A DNA stretch of 37,314 bases from an uncultured Dialister sp. GTDB taxonomy: Bacteria > Bacillota > Negativicutes > Veillonellales > Dialisteraceae. Each line of letters opens with the position of its first letter. Within the stretch, counting starts at the first letter, position 1. Shown here piece after piece: positions 6,006 through 13,988 of the stretch. Location: assembly GCA_900543165.1 (NCBI GenBank), contig UQQQ01000017.1, positions 1 through 37,314 on the forward strand, read 5' to 3'. Both the position numbers and the translations under genes were made by a program. The notes under the pieces were generated by a model. That model was given only the letters and a program-made list of their open reading frames with translations. It was not told the DNA's origin and did not search any database.

Positions 6006-7064
6006 TTATTTCAATTTCTCAAGCTCCATCATAGCCTTGTACACCATATCGAAGGTGATATTATACGGCTTCACACGCATATCCTTCGTGTGCAGGCAAT
6101 TCTCTACCAGCTCATCCGGATGCGCGGGATCGATGCCGATGTCAGCCAGACAATGCGGAAGACCGATGGACTTGGCAAAGCGGTAGATCTTATCCCGTTC
6201 TTCGATCTGTCCATCCATCGTCAGCATGACCTGCAGGCCGTAATTCACGACCGCGCCGTGCAGATGATTTCCCTTGTGCGGCGTGCGGGTATGGCTGTTG
6301 TAGATCGCATGCGCCAAGCTCGAGTCCAGATCATCCTCGATGCATACAGACGCCATCCCCGGCGCCACAATGATGGAAAGGATCGCCGGCTCCAGTGCAT
6401 CCATCACGATGCCCTTGTCCACCGCTTCGAGCGCCGCCTTGCCATACTTCAGGATGCCGGGCGCTACATTCTGCGCGTTTCTGACGCCCGTCTCCTGCAC
6501 CCATGTGAGATCCATGCCGCGTGCGGAGAACGGCACCTCGTACTGTTTCGCGAGCGCATCACCGAGACCGGCCCAGAAATATTCACGAGGCGAATGTGCG
6601 ATGACCTCCGTATTGATGAACGTGTGATAGGCATTGCGGTCGCGATAGATCGAGCCCTTGAAGCTGTGATCCGGATGGTACATGATGCAGACCGCCGTGA
6701 CGGACGCGCAATTCGACGCCAGCGTCGGGAATGTGAAGAGCGGCTTCTTCAGAAGATGCGTCGCCCACTTCGCCGTATCCGTCGCGCGGCCGCCGCCAAC
6801 TGAAAAAACCATGTCCGCCTCGCGGATCTCAGGGATCCTCGTCAGCGCCTCTGCATTTTCAAAAGTCGCATCATCACCATACTGGAAACTGCCGAGGATC
6901 TCAATATGCCCTTCACAGGCCTTGCGAATCAGCGGCTCTGCTGCCGCTCTCGACTTCTCACCGCCCACAATGACTGCCGTCTTGCCGTAGTCTGAGCAGA
7001 TCTCCGGGACAGCATCGTACGCATCGACGCCGATCGTGAAATGAGGAAAAAATGTACTTTTCAT
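6006..7064 (-). CDS. Iron-type alcohol dehydrogenase family oxidoreductase (GldA/HcxA-like)
   Basis: Predicted NAD(P)-dependent, metal-dependent dehydrogenase of 352 residues. The glycerol dehydrogenase-like subgroup also contains E. coli HcxA (YbdH), which acts on hydroxycarboxylates. Visible are the nucleotide-binding 'SVGGGRATDTAKW' (88-100) and three likely metal ligands: Asp169 (GLGDALAKQYE), His252 (LAHAIYN) and His269 (NHLHGAVVNYG). The start at 7064 follows AAGGAAGGA; an in-frame ATG at 7088 lies inside the proposed operator and is less likely. The promoter is TTGCAT-N17-TATAAT, with the CACATAG-type operator directly after it, shared with the radical SAM gene at 21946. The true substrate cannot be read from sequence. 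Confidence 0.85.
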   Translation of the reverse strand: MKSTFFPHFTIGVDAYDAVPEICSDYGKTAVIVGGEKSRAAAEPLIRKACEGHIEILGSFQYGDDATFENAEALTRIPEIREADMVFSVGGGRATDTAKWATHLLKKPLFTFPTLASNCASVTAVCIMYHPDHSFKGSIYRDRNAYHTFINTEVIAHSPREYFWAGLGDALAKQYEVPFSARGMDLTWVQETGVRNAQNVAPGILKYGKAALEAVDKGIVMDALEPAILSIIVAPGMASVCIEDDLDSSLAHAIYNSHTRTPHKGNHLHGAVVNYGLQVMLTMDGQIEERDKIYRFAKSIGLPHCLADIGIDPAHPDELVENCLHTKDMRVKPYNITFDMVYKAMMELEKLK

Positions 7065-7083
7065 AGGAGTTCCTTCCTTTATA

Positions 7084-7138
7084 CCCATAGGTAAAATTCT
7101 ATGTGAACTATTATAAGCATGAAGGGCGAGAGATGCAA
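7084..7138 (-). promoter_or_regulatory. Promoter and 22-bp operator of the alcohol dehydrogenase gene
   Basis: On the minus strand, TTGCAT (7138-7133), a 17-base spacer and TATAAT (7115-7110) are followed after 4 bases by the palindrome CACATAG-N8-CTATGGG (7105-7084). It matches the two operators at 21810-21831 and 21866-21887 in half-site, spacing and position. The placement over the transcription start suggests repression. Confidence 0.75.
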
Positions 7139-7330
7139 GAGAGGAGCAAGGATTAGCCTTCCCCTTGAGGGGAAGGCTTAGGCGGAGCGACGCTTCGCGT
7201 CGATTTTTATAAAGGGCGAGGCCCGAAAGTGGTATTCAAGTCACTAGCCACTAGTCACTAGCTACTCATCCCTGCTTTCAAACTTCAAGGGGACGCCCCA
7301 CGGCCTGACTACATTGCCCCTAGCATTCAT
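7139..7330. repeat. Partial D element and heptamer array
   Basis: At 7157-7225 lies the tail half of the D element: CTTCCCCTTGAGGGGAAGG, then 'GGCGGAGCGACGCTTCGCG' and the GGGCGAGGCCCGAAAG palindrome. Then come CTAGTCA/CTAGCCA heptamers to about 7272 and an 'ACTTCAAGGGGACGCCCCACGG' fragment. No gene is seen. Confidence 0.65.
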
Positions 7331-7380
7331 CGCCCAATAATGATACCATAGGGACATATCTCTAAAGGGAAGGAAGCACT

Positions 7381-7620
7381 ATGAAACGACCGCAAAAAGT
7401 GACCCCGGAAAGCCGGCTGAACCAGTACGCCCGTAAAATGTACGGCAAAGAAAAATTCGAAAAGCAGTGGGACGAAGACTACGAGACAGAAAGCCTCACC
7501 GGCAAAAAAGGCGACAAGAAAAAGATCCGCATCGCCCTGAACCGGAAGCTCCGCCACAGCAGGAAGCAAGACATCGCTGACGGCGGCGCTTACAAAAAAG
7601 AAACCTCGTGGGAAGAGTAG
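7381..7620 (+). CDS. Small highly charged protein, unknown function
   Basis: A 79-residue protein rich in Lys, Arg, Glu and Asp (KRPQKVTPESRLNQYARKMY near the start; two basic stretches GKKGDKKKIR and RKLRHSRKQD). It has no signal peptide and no membrane segment. A good ribosome site (AAAGGGAAGGAAG) precedes the ATG, which supports real translation. I recognise no domain. The composition would fit a nucleic-acid-associated or ribosome-associated protein, but this is only a guess. It stands alone, divergent from the alcohol dehydrogenase gene, with repeats after it. Confidence 0.6.
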   Translation: MKRPQKVTPESRLNQYARKMYGKEKFEKQWDEDYETESLTGKKGDKKKIRIALNRKLRHSRKQDIADGGAYKKETSWEE

Positions 7621-8023
7621 CCATGGATTAGGATCATCGTGTCACCAGTGACTAGGGATTAGGGATAGGAGTGACTGGTGACTGGTGACTTGAATACCGC
7701 CTTTGGGCATCGCCCCATATATATTCGCGGCGAAGCCGCCACCTTCATTCCTCATTCCTAATTAGTCCCCGAACCTTGAAGTTTGAAAGCAGGGATGAGG
7801 GATTAGTGACTAGGGATCAGGAGCCCCAAGTGACTTGTGACTTACATACCCCTTTCGGACATCGCCATTATTTATACTTTGCGGCGCTTCTGATTTTTAG
7901 CGCCGCACCAACACTTCTCACTTCTAACTGGCGAGAAGAGCTTTCGTCCACAATCAAGGGGCGACACGCCCCCAGAGCTAACCCTGAACCTTCCCCCCCA
8001 TTTACCCCTGAAAGCGTCCTACC
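7621..8023. repeat. Dense repeat mosaic before the exonuclease gene
   Basis: About 400 bases without a gene. TGACTAG/GGATTAG heptamers (7648-7690) are followed by an inverted composite copy with GGGCATCGCCC (7697-7707) and GCGGCGAAGCCGCCAC (7728-7743). Further heptamers follow (7795-7845), then the C module GCGGCGC...GCGCCGC (about 7882-7905), then an inverted J module ending in 'CTAACCCTGAACC' at about 7990. Confidence 0.7.
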
Positions 8024-8566
8024 ATGATCAATAAAGAAGACATCCTCGTCCTCGACACCGAGACCACCGGTTTCGGCCCTTTGGCCGAGATCCTGCAGCT
8101 CTCCATCGTAAACGGACTGGGCGAAGTCGTGATGAATGAATATTTCCGCCCCGCGCGCGCCACCTGCTGGCCCGGCGCCGAAGCGGTGAATCACATTTCC
8201 CCCGCCATGGTCGCGGGCAAGCCCCTCATCAGCGAGAGGAAATCAAACATCGAAAGCATTCTTCACGCCGCCAAAATCATCTCCGGCTACAACCTCCCCT
8301 ACGACCAGAAAATGCTCATTCAAAACGGCATCTACATCCCGAGCCGTTTCAAAGTCCGCTACATGGACCTTATGAAACCTTTCGCCAAAACCTATGGCGA
8401 GCCGAGCACCCGCTATCCGGGAAAATATAAATACCAGAAACTCATCACCTGCGCGAAATACTACGGCTACGCCGAGGAAGGCTGGCACGACAGCCTCGCC
8501 GACACGAAAGCCACCCTCTACTGCTTCTGGAAAATGGTCGAGGACGGAAGCATTGTTCTGGAATAA
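8024..8566 (+). CDS. DEDDh-type 3'-5' exonuclease domain protein
   Basis: A 180-residue single-domain exonuclease of the DnaQ/RNase T superfamily. The catalytic residues are visible: Asp11 and Glu13 in 'LVLDTETTGFG', Asp94 in 'GYNLPYD', and His155 with Asp160 in 'GWHDSLADTKAT'. Such stand-alone domains trim single-stranded DNA or RNA; which substrate it uses is not evident. It lacks a DNA polymerase or other fused domain. The ATG has only a weak ribosome site (TGAAAGCG), because the upstream repeat runs almost up to it. The next gene is RNase HI, so two nucleases stand in tandem, separated by 282 bases of repeat. They are probably separate transcripts. Confidence 0.85.
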   Translation: MINKEDILVLDTETTGFGPLAEILQLSIVNGLGEVVMNEYFRPARATCWPGAEAVNHISPAMVAGKPLISERKSNIESILHAAKIISGYNLPYDQKMLIQNGIYIPSRFKVRYMDLMKPFAKTYGEPSTRYPGKYKYQKLITCAKYYGYAEEGWHDSLADTKATLYCFWKMVEDGSIVLE

Positions 8567-8848
8567 TGATGTCCCACAAATAAAGAAACCCATCAGCAAA
8601 GGTTCAGGGTTAGCCCGTGGGGCGTGCCGCCCTTTGATTACGTGCGAAAGAAGGGGAGCGGGGGATGGTGCGGCGCATAAAAATCAGAAGCGCCGCGAAG
8701 GTTTGAAACCAGGGAAACGCTGATTCAATCGCAGAGTCAGATTTAATCAGTTTCCCTAGCGGTTTTCTCGTATCGCAAACCTAATCCCTAGCCACTAGTC
8801 ACTAGCCACTCATACCTGCTTTCAAACTTAGCCCCAGAAAGGAACCCC
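8567..8848. repeat. J and C modules plus a 45-nt hairpin element between exonuclease and RNase HI genes
   Basis: Module J at about 8600-8652 (GGTTCAG then 'CCCGTGGGGCGTGCC'), module C at 8673-8698 (GCGGCGC and GCGCCGC arms around AT-rich DNA), the hairpin element GGGAAACGCTGATT...AATCAGTTTCCC at 8711-8757, and CTAGTCA-type heptamers at 8780-8815. No coding sequence. Confidence 0.7.
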
Positions 8849-9613
8849 ATGCCCAAGAAATACTACGTCGTCAAGCGCGGACACCATGCGGGCGTCTACT
8901 ACAGCTGGAGCGACTGCCAGAAAGAAGTCACTGGATTTCCAGGAGCCATCTACAAAGGCTTTGCCACCCAAGCCGAAGCGGAGGCCTGGTACGGCAAGCC
9001 CATCGCCCCGCCGCCGAAAGCCGCAGTCCATGCGGCCATCCCCCAAAAGCCATCACCAACGATCGAAACTCTCGAGAAGAAATACCCCGCCTACGCCGAA
9101 CCCATGGACATCAGCTGCATCTCCTACGACGGCAAGACCGAGCGCATCGTCCTTCCCGAGACACTCATCATCTACACCGACGGCTCCTGCCTCGTGAACC
9201 CCAATGGCCCCGGCGGATTTGCCGCCGTCTTCCTCACCCCCGAAGGCCGTGAGCTCCTCACCCTCTCCGGCGGCGAGCCTGCCTCTACGAACAACCGCAT
9301 GGAGCTCCGCGCCGCCTACGAAGCACTGAAGCTCCTGGATGACGGCATCCGCCGCACCATCACCTTCCACACCGACAGCAAGTACCTGCAGAAAGCCATC
9401 ACCAACCGCTGGCTCTACAACTGGAAACGCAACGGCTGGCTCACCGCCGCCAAGACCCCCGTCTCCAACCAGGACCTCTGGAAAGCCCTGGACCGCGTCA
9501 TGACGCCCCACCACCTCACCTTCGAATGGATCAAAGGACATGTCGGCACCAAGTACAACGAAATGTGCGACACCCTTGCGAAAGGCGAAGCGATGAAGTT
9601 CAAGAAATCGTGA
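8849..9613 (+). CDS. rnhA: Ribonuclease HI with N-terminal viroplasmin-like domain
   Basis: Cleaves the RNA strand of RNA-DNA hybrids. The 254 residues comprise an N-terminal hybrid-binding, caulimovirus viroplasmin-type domain (1-50: 'KYYVVKRGHHAGVYYSW...FKGFATQAEAEAWYG'-like pattern), a Pro/Ala-rich linker (51-75) and an RNase H domain (104-250). Catalytic residues are Asp111 (YTDGSC), Glu152 (NRMELRAA), Asp176 (HTDSKYL) and Asp241 (EMCDTLAKG), with His231 in 'KGHVG'. This architecture is common in Firmicute and eukaryotic RNases H1. The ATG follows AGAAAGGAACC. The stop TGA is the first three bases of a heptamer array (TGACTGG, GGATGAG, TGGCTAG, GGATTAG). Confidence 0.93.
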   Translation: MPKKYYVVKRGHHAGVYYSWSDCQKEVTGFPGAIYKGFATQAEAEAWYGKPIAPPPKAAVHAAIPQKPSPTIETLEKKYPAYAEPMDISCISYDGKTERIVLPETLIIYTDGSCLVNPNGPGGFAAVFLTPEGRELLTLSGGEPASTNNRMELRAAYEALKLLDDGIRRTITFHTDSKYLQKAITNRWLYNWKRNGWLTAAKTPVSNQDLWKALDRVMTPHHLTFEWIKGHVGTKYNEMCDTLAKGEAMKFKKS

Positions 9614-10200
9614 CTGGGGATGAGTGGCTAGGGATTAGGGATTAGACTAGGAGACTAGGAGACTAGGAGACTGGGAGACATCAGATATCAGACGCCAGAC
9701 ATCTGACTTCTATCCTCCAGCCTTCGTGCATCGTCCTTTATAAAAAGCGACGTGAAAATCCAGTGAGACGCCATTTCGAACGAAGTGAGATGAGGGGGGC
9801 TGCGTAGCGGTATTGCATGAAAGTGTTGGAATATCGATAGCATCGGACTATTCAACATAGCACGCTATACCGCTAGCATGCCCCTATTGCCTTCGGCACT
9901 TCTCCCGAAGGGGGAAGCAAGACGTTACGCAGCTAACGATTTCCTTAACTTAATAGCATTACCCCTCTAGGGGAAGGGGGACCGCGTCAGCGGCGCTCGG
10001 GTGCTTTCATAAATCGTCGACTTGAGACGCTCCTTCCTACTCTCTTTCATACCGCCAGTACCCTATCCGCCCCTTCGGGGCACCTTCCCCGCAAGGGGGG
10101 CTGACGATACGGGAATACCGTCATCTAAAATGCGGCGAAGCCGCCACCTGAATCCTTTGAACCCTGAACCTTAAATCCCCAATCATTAAAATTTCATTTC
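9614..10200. repeat. Long repeat block including an inverted D element (D5)
   Basis: Nearly 600 bases without a gene. Heptamers run from the RNase H stop to about 9645, then an octamer array (GACTAGGA, about 9645-9672) and 'GACATCAGATATCAGAC'. A block at 9770-9930 ('GAGGGGGGCTGCGTAGCGG', 'CTTCTCCCGAAGGGGGAAG') is seen only here. At about 9955-10125 lies the reverse complement of the ~200-bp D element. GCGGCGAAGCCGCC and GAACCCTGAACC follow. Confidence 0.7.
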
Positions 10201-10216
10201 CCTTTCCTGCGTGAAT

Positions 10217-10235
10217 GCTGTATAATACATACAGC
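10217..10235 (+). promoter_or_regulatory. Putative -10 box embedded in a dyad upstream of the cobalamin riboswitch
   Basis: TATAAT at 10221-10226 lies inside a perfect 7-bp inverted repeat GCTGTAT-AATAC-ATACAGC. The -35 region is poor (TTCCCT at 17 bases). The dyad may be an operator or chance; the -10 box is plausible because the riboswitch starts about 25 bases later. Confidence 0.5.
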
Positions 10236-10249
10236 ATTTTTATATTGAA

Positions 10250-10405
10250 TCAAAGAAGGTCTTTCAAAAAATCTTTGAAAGTGAAAAGAGAAGATGGTGC
10301 AAATCCGTCACGGTCCCGCCGCTGTAAGGCTGAGCCCTCCTCACGATGTCACTGGGAAACCGGGAAGACGAGGACAGGCGAGGACGCCGAGCCAGAAGAA
10401 CTGCC
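10250..10405 (+). ncRNA. Cobalamin riboswitch
   Basis: The conserved core is present in order: 'GAAGATGGTGCAAATCC', 'CGGTCCCGCCGCTGTAAGG' (the B12 box family), 'CACTGGGAAACCGGGAAG', then 'GCCAGAAGAACTGCC' closing the structure. It precedes a TonB-dependent receptor by about 110 bases, the usual arrangement for corrinoid uptake genes. No T-run terminator follows it. CCCTCTTT just after the core could pair imperfectly with the AAAGGAGG ribosome site at 10502, so control is probably translational; that last point is inference. Ends are approximate. Confidence 0.92.
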
Positions 10406-10515
10406 CTCTTTGATGAAGACAACTGATCCGCTGCGGATGGTGCGATGTATACCGGAAGCAGATGGCGCAGGTTGTTTTCAAGTTTCCATCCAGATGGGAT
10501 AAAGGAGGAAGTAAA

Positions 10516-12462
10516 ATGAATCAGAAAATTTTGACAGCGTCTCTGGCAGCTCTTGTGTTGACCACAGGCGCTTTTAGTGTGCAGGCAGAAAGCACCCCCC
10601 CGAATTTTTATTCGTTAAATGAGGTGGTAGTTACTGCGAGCCGTACCCCGGAGAAGAAGATTGACGCCAATGCGGATGTAGCAGTCGTGACTGCAGATGA
10701 GATCGCACAGAAACATTACAGCGATGTTTCTCAGGCAGTTAGTACCGTCCCCGGCGTTTTCCTCAGCAACCACGGCGGGAACGCACAAGTATACCAGACA
10801 AACTCCATTTATATCAATGGCTCGTCCAACGTTGTTGTACTCGTTGATGGCGTCAGGAGAAACATCAACGGCATTACAGGGACTGCCGCTAATCTTGGCG
10901 AAATGATCAATATGGACTCCATTGATCACATCGAAGTCCTGAAAGGCTCTGCCTCCACCCTGTATGGTTCCGATGCACAAGGCGGCGTTATCAATGTAAT
11001 CACTAAAAAACCTGCTGACAATGCTATCCATACTACGCTAAAAACATCTTTCGGCAATAACGACGCGGAAAACTACAACATCTATAACGAAGGCAAAGAA
11101 GGCAAGGTTTTCTGGACCGCTGAAGCCGGCAAAGAGATGATGGGAGACTATAAAGATGGCTGGGGCCGCAAAGTCATCAATCACTTCAATTCTGAGCACT
11201 ACAAAGTGAAACTGGGCTACGATCTGGGAAATAACTCCGACATTTCCTTAAACTATGAAAAATATAAATCCGACTATGCCCGTCCTGAATCTGGCAGTAA
11301 TGATACCAAGAGAGATAAAGGCAAGAAGGATAACGACTACATCAATCTCCAGTACAAAGCACAGATCAATGACCGCTTATCCAACCAATTCTCTGTCTAT
11401 CGCACAAAGATCGATTTCCAAGATAACTACAACAAATCTGGGAATGGATCCGGACAGGCATGGACAATGGGAATGAAGACGATCGGCGTTTCCGATCAGC
11501 TGACATATACGACTGAGAAACAAACAATCACTGGCGGCGTGGATTGGTATAGAGATGAAATCACAAAATACCACAATGATCCTTTCTATAATGCTTCGAC
11601 AGAACAGGTCCCCGATGGTATTCACATCAACAATACCGCTTTCTATCTGCAGGATAAGATCGACCTGAACGAAAAGTGGAATGTCACCCCGGGAATCCGC
11701 TTTGACCACAACTCCGAATTTGGAAGTCATACCTCCCCAAGCCTGACGTTAGGCTACAAGCAAAGTGAAAACACCAATTACTATTTCAGCTATAAGCAGT
11801 TCTTTGTAGCGCCAAACCTCTATCAGTTATATTCCGCTGATAACGGCAATCCAAATCTTGATCCGGAAGAAGGCTATACCTTTGAATGGGGCGTAAACCA
11901 CAAATTCAGCGACAGCCTTTCCAGCTCCTTCAGCATTTTCCGCCAACATGCCAAAAATCAGATTGCTTGGGTCAAGACCGATCCAATTACCTTTGCCGGT
12001 GAATATCGCAATACGGGAAAAACAGATTCCACAGGATTTAATATTTCCTTGAACAAGCAATTCAATGAACACTGGAGTACCAGCCTCGGTTATTCTTATC
12101 TCCACATCAACCGTGCAAAAGATAACCTCAACATCAATCTGGATGGACAACTTCCAGAAAGCACATTGGATATCGGTGTCAATTATCAATCCGACAAACT
12201 CACAGCCTCCCTCTACGGCAGAGGTGTCATGAACCGCTATGGCAACAAGCGCTATCCTGAAATGCGCAACTATGCCAATTACTGGGTTTGGAACTTGGCT
12301 GCCAACTATCAGATTCGCCCCGAAATCACCGTATTTGGCCGTTTGAACAACATCTTTGACCAGTTCTACACAGACGTGACCTCATATTGCGATAGTCCAT
12401 ACGGCTCTTGGTACTCCGCCCCCGGCCGCAACTTCGAGATCGGTCTTCAGTTCCAGTTCTAA
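10516..12462 (+). CDS. btuB: TonB-dependent outer-membrane receptor, probable corrinoid transporter
   Basis: A 648-residue outer-membrane beta-barrel that would import vitamin B12 or related corrinoids using TonB energy. Residues 1-24 are a signal peptide ending VQA. A TonB-box-like 'NEVVVTASRTP' follows, then the plug domain with 'DVSQAVSTVPGV', 'VVVLVDGVRR', 'SIDHIEVLKGSASTLYGSDA' and 'GGVINVITKK'. The barrel carries many aromatic-ended strands and finishes with 'GRNFEIGLQFQF', a terminal Phe typical of Bam substrates. The ATG follows AAAGGAGG. The cobalamin riboswitch upstream supports the substrate. It looks more AT-rich than its neighbours, which may reflect transfer. No btuFCD or tonB genes lie in the window. 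Confidence 0.9.
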   Translation: MNQKILTASLAALVLTTGAFSVQAESTPPNFYSLNEVVVTASRTPEKKIDANADVAVVTADEIAQKHYSDVSQAVSTVPGVFLSNHGGNAQVYQTNSIYINGSSNVVVLVDGVRRNINGITGTAANLGEMINMDSIDHIEVLKGSASTLYGSDAQGGVINVITKKPADNAIHTTLKTSFGNNDAENYNIYNEGKEGKVFWTAEAGKEMMGDYKDGWGRKVINHFNSEHYKVKLGYDLGNNSDISLNYEKYKSDYARPESGSNDTKRDKGKKDNDYINLQYKAQINDRLSNQFSVYRTKIDFQDNYNKSGNGSGQAWTMGMKTIGVSDQLTYTTEKQTITGGVDWYRDEITKYHNDPFYNASTEQVPDGIHINNTAFYLQDKIDLNEKWNVTPGIRFDHNSEFGSHTSPSLTLGYKQSENTNYYFSYKQFFVAPNLYQLYSADNGNPNLDPEEGYTFEWGVNHKFSDSLSSSFSIFRQHAKNQIAWVKTDPITFAGEYRNTGKTDSTGFNISLNKQFNEHWSTSLGYSYLHINRAKDNLNINLDGQLPESTLDIGVNYQSDKLTASLYGRGVMNRYGNKRYPEMRNYANYWVWNLAANYQIRPEITVFGRLNNIFDQFYTDVTSYCDSPYGSWYSAPGRNFEIGLQFQF

Positions 12463-12488
12463 GAAGCAAGCATGTGCGAGCGCTGCAT

Positions 12489-12540
12489 GATGCACAATAA
12501 AAGCGATGAGACGAAAATCTCATCGCTTTTATTGTGCATC
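12489..12540 (+). terminator. Long perfect hairpin after the TonB receptor gene
   Basis: A perfect 23-bp stem (start GATGCACAATAAAAG, end CTTTTATTGTGCATC) encloses the 6-nt loop CGAAAA. The TTTT within the right arm may act as the U-tract of a shorter stem (AAGCGATGAGA/TCTCATCGCTTTT). It lies between convergent genes and probably serves both strands. Confidence 0.8.
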
Positions 12541-12560
12541 GTTGCGCCGCAACCTCCGCC

Positions 12561-13826
12561 CTACGCAAACACCTCATCCAGCCCATGAGGATAGAGGAGG
12601 AAGTCAAAGACACTCATAATGAGGATCCCGTCATCACCGCGGCGCGGGCGCATGACATCCTTGACGAGGATGATCTTCTTGAACCCATCTGAAAGGGCGA
12701 GGAGAGAGGCCTTCTCCTGACGAATCTTCTCCTCATCCGGCAAGTGGAAGGCGGACTGGATGTAGTATCGCTTATTTCCCAGACTCGCGATGAAGTCCAC
12801 TTCGAGCTGACGGCTCAGCATCCGCCCACTCTCTTCATCGAGTATTCTCCGATTCACTACGCCAACGTCCACCAGATAGCCGCGGCAGCGCAGTTCAGTG
12901 TAAATGATATTCTCCATCAGGTGCGTTTCCTCTACCTGTCGGAAATCAAGCCGCGCATTTCGGAGTCCCACATCCTCGAAGTAGTACTTCACTGGCGTGT
13001 CGATATATTTCCTCCCCTTCACATCGTAGCGGACCGCCTTCTGTATCAGAAAGGCTTCTTCAAGGAAATCGATGTACTGGCGAATGGTATTCAGGCTGAG
13101 TTTCGAATGGAAGCGGCTCTGGAAGGTCGCCAAGATCTTGGTCGGATTCATCAGTGTACCGATAGAGGAGGCAAGCACATTCACCAGGTCTTCCATCCCC
13201 TCCGGATATTTGAGCTTATGCCGTTCCAGGATATCCTTCAGATACGTTTCCTTGAAGAGGCTCTGCAGGTAGGTGATCTTTTGCTGCTCTGTCTTCATGG
13301 ACGCGACCTGCGGAAGACCGCCATAGGTCGCGTAGTCAGCCCAACCGTGGTACATATCCCCGTCGTACTGCTCCATGAATTCCGAAAAGGCCAGCGGGTA
13401 GACATGGATCTCGTCCCCGCGCCCGCGGAAGGCGGTCAGTATGTCGTTGGAGAGAAATTTCGAATTGCTCCCTGTCACGTACACGTCCACATGTGACTCA
13501 TACAGGAGGGAATTCAGCACTTCCTCAAAGTGATCGAGAAACTGTACTTCATCGAGAAGGATATAGTAGTCCCCTTCATCCGTCATGCGATCGTGAATCC
13601 AAGAGAGGAGCATGTCGGGATCTCGGTAGCGCCGCATATCCCATCGGTCGAGCTGCATGGTGAGGATATGATCCATCGCCGTTCCCTGCTGCATCAGGTA
13701 ACGGGCAAAGAGATTGAAGAGAAGATAAGACTTCCCACTTCTGCGAATCCCGGTCACCACTTTGATCATGCCATTGTGCATGCGCTCCACCAGCGCATCC
13801 ATGTATTTCTGTCGTTTGAACTCCAT
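12561..13826 (-). CDS. AAA-type ATPase with DUF4143 C-terminal domain
   Basis: A 421-residue protein from ATG 13826, which follows GAAGAGGAG; an in-frame GTG at 13844 lies in a palindrome. Walker A is TGIRRSGKS (25-33), Walker B is 'YYILLDEVQFL' (87-97), and 'VYVTGSNSKFLS' is the sensor region. The C-terminal third has 'QLEVDFIASLGNKRYYIQ', the DUF4143 pattern that looks like a PD-(D/E)XK nuclease fold. Such ATPases are common, often present in many copies and horizontally spread, and remain poorly understood; no toxin or antitoxin partner is visible here. Upstream are two related palindromes and facing promoters that may control it. Family is firm, function unknown. Confidence 0.87.
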   Translation of the reverse strand: MEFKRQKYMDALVERMHNGMIKVVTGIRRSGKSYLLFNLFARYLMQQGTAMDHILTMQLDRWDMRRYRDPDMLLSWIHDRMTDEGDYYILLDEVQFLDHFEEVLNSLLYESHVDVYVTGSNSKFLSNDILTAFRGRGDEIHVYPLAFSEFMEQYDGDMYHGWADYATYGGLPQVASMKTEQQKITYLQSLFKETYLKDILERHKLKYPEGMEDLVNVLASSIGTLMNPTKILATFQSRFHSKLSLNTIRQYIDFLEEAFLIQKAVRYDVKGRKYIDTPVKYYFEDVGLRNARLDFRQVEETHLMENIIYTELRCRGYLVDVGVVNRRILDEESGRMLSRQLEVDFIASLGNKRYYIQSAFHLPDEEKIRQEKASLLALSDGFKKIILVKDVMRPRRGDDGILIMSVFDFLLYPHGLDEVFA

Positions 13827-13843
13827 CGTAGCACTCCTCTTCA

Positions 13844-13879
13844 CTGAAAATTAGACGCAATATTACGTCTAATTTTCAG
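13844..13879. promoter_or_regulatory. Palindrome 1 upstream of the ATPase gene
   Basis: A 36-nt palindrome with one mismatch, centred on CGCAATATTACG, with arms TGAAAATTAGA/TCTAATTTTCA. It ends 18 bases before the ATPase start codon, covering its 5' leader. Its core matches palindrome 2 at 13989-14044. Confidence 0.75.
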
Positions 13880-13891
13880 CGCATCTATCTT

Positions 13892-13920
13892 TTGAAATCA
13901 CCCATTATGAAATGTATAAT
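13892..13920 (+). promoter_or_regulatory. Plus-strand promoter between the two palindromes
   Basis: TTGAAA (13892-13897), a 17-base spacer and TATAAT (13915-13920) read to the right, away from the ATPase gene. A transcript of about 120 nt would end in palindrome 2, which is followed by ATTTTCCC. No credible ORF lies on it, so a small RNA is possible. Confidence 0.5.
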
Positions 13921-13958
13921 CAGGTTTTTCTCCTGTATATATCGGTTCTTTCATGATT

Positions 13959-13987
13959 ATTATATCACGCACGCATGACTCTGTATA
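13959..13987 (-). promoter_or_regulatory. Probable minus-strand promoter of the ATPase gene
   Basis: Reading left: TATACA (13987-13982), a 17-base spacer and TATAAT (13964-13959). It faces the plus-strand promoter at 13892, so the two transcripts would overlap. Confidence 0.5.
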
Positions 13988-13988
13988 T

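Noticed and set aside
10217..10235. A LexA box in the dyad before the riboswitch
   Set aside because: CTG and CAG are 11 rather than 10 bases apart, and a Firmicute LexA would use a GAAC-type site. It is reported only as a dyad.
10215..10502. A 95-codon frame over the cobalamin riboswitch
   Set aside because: The sequence is explained by conserved riboswitch elements; there is no ribosome site or family match.
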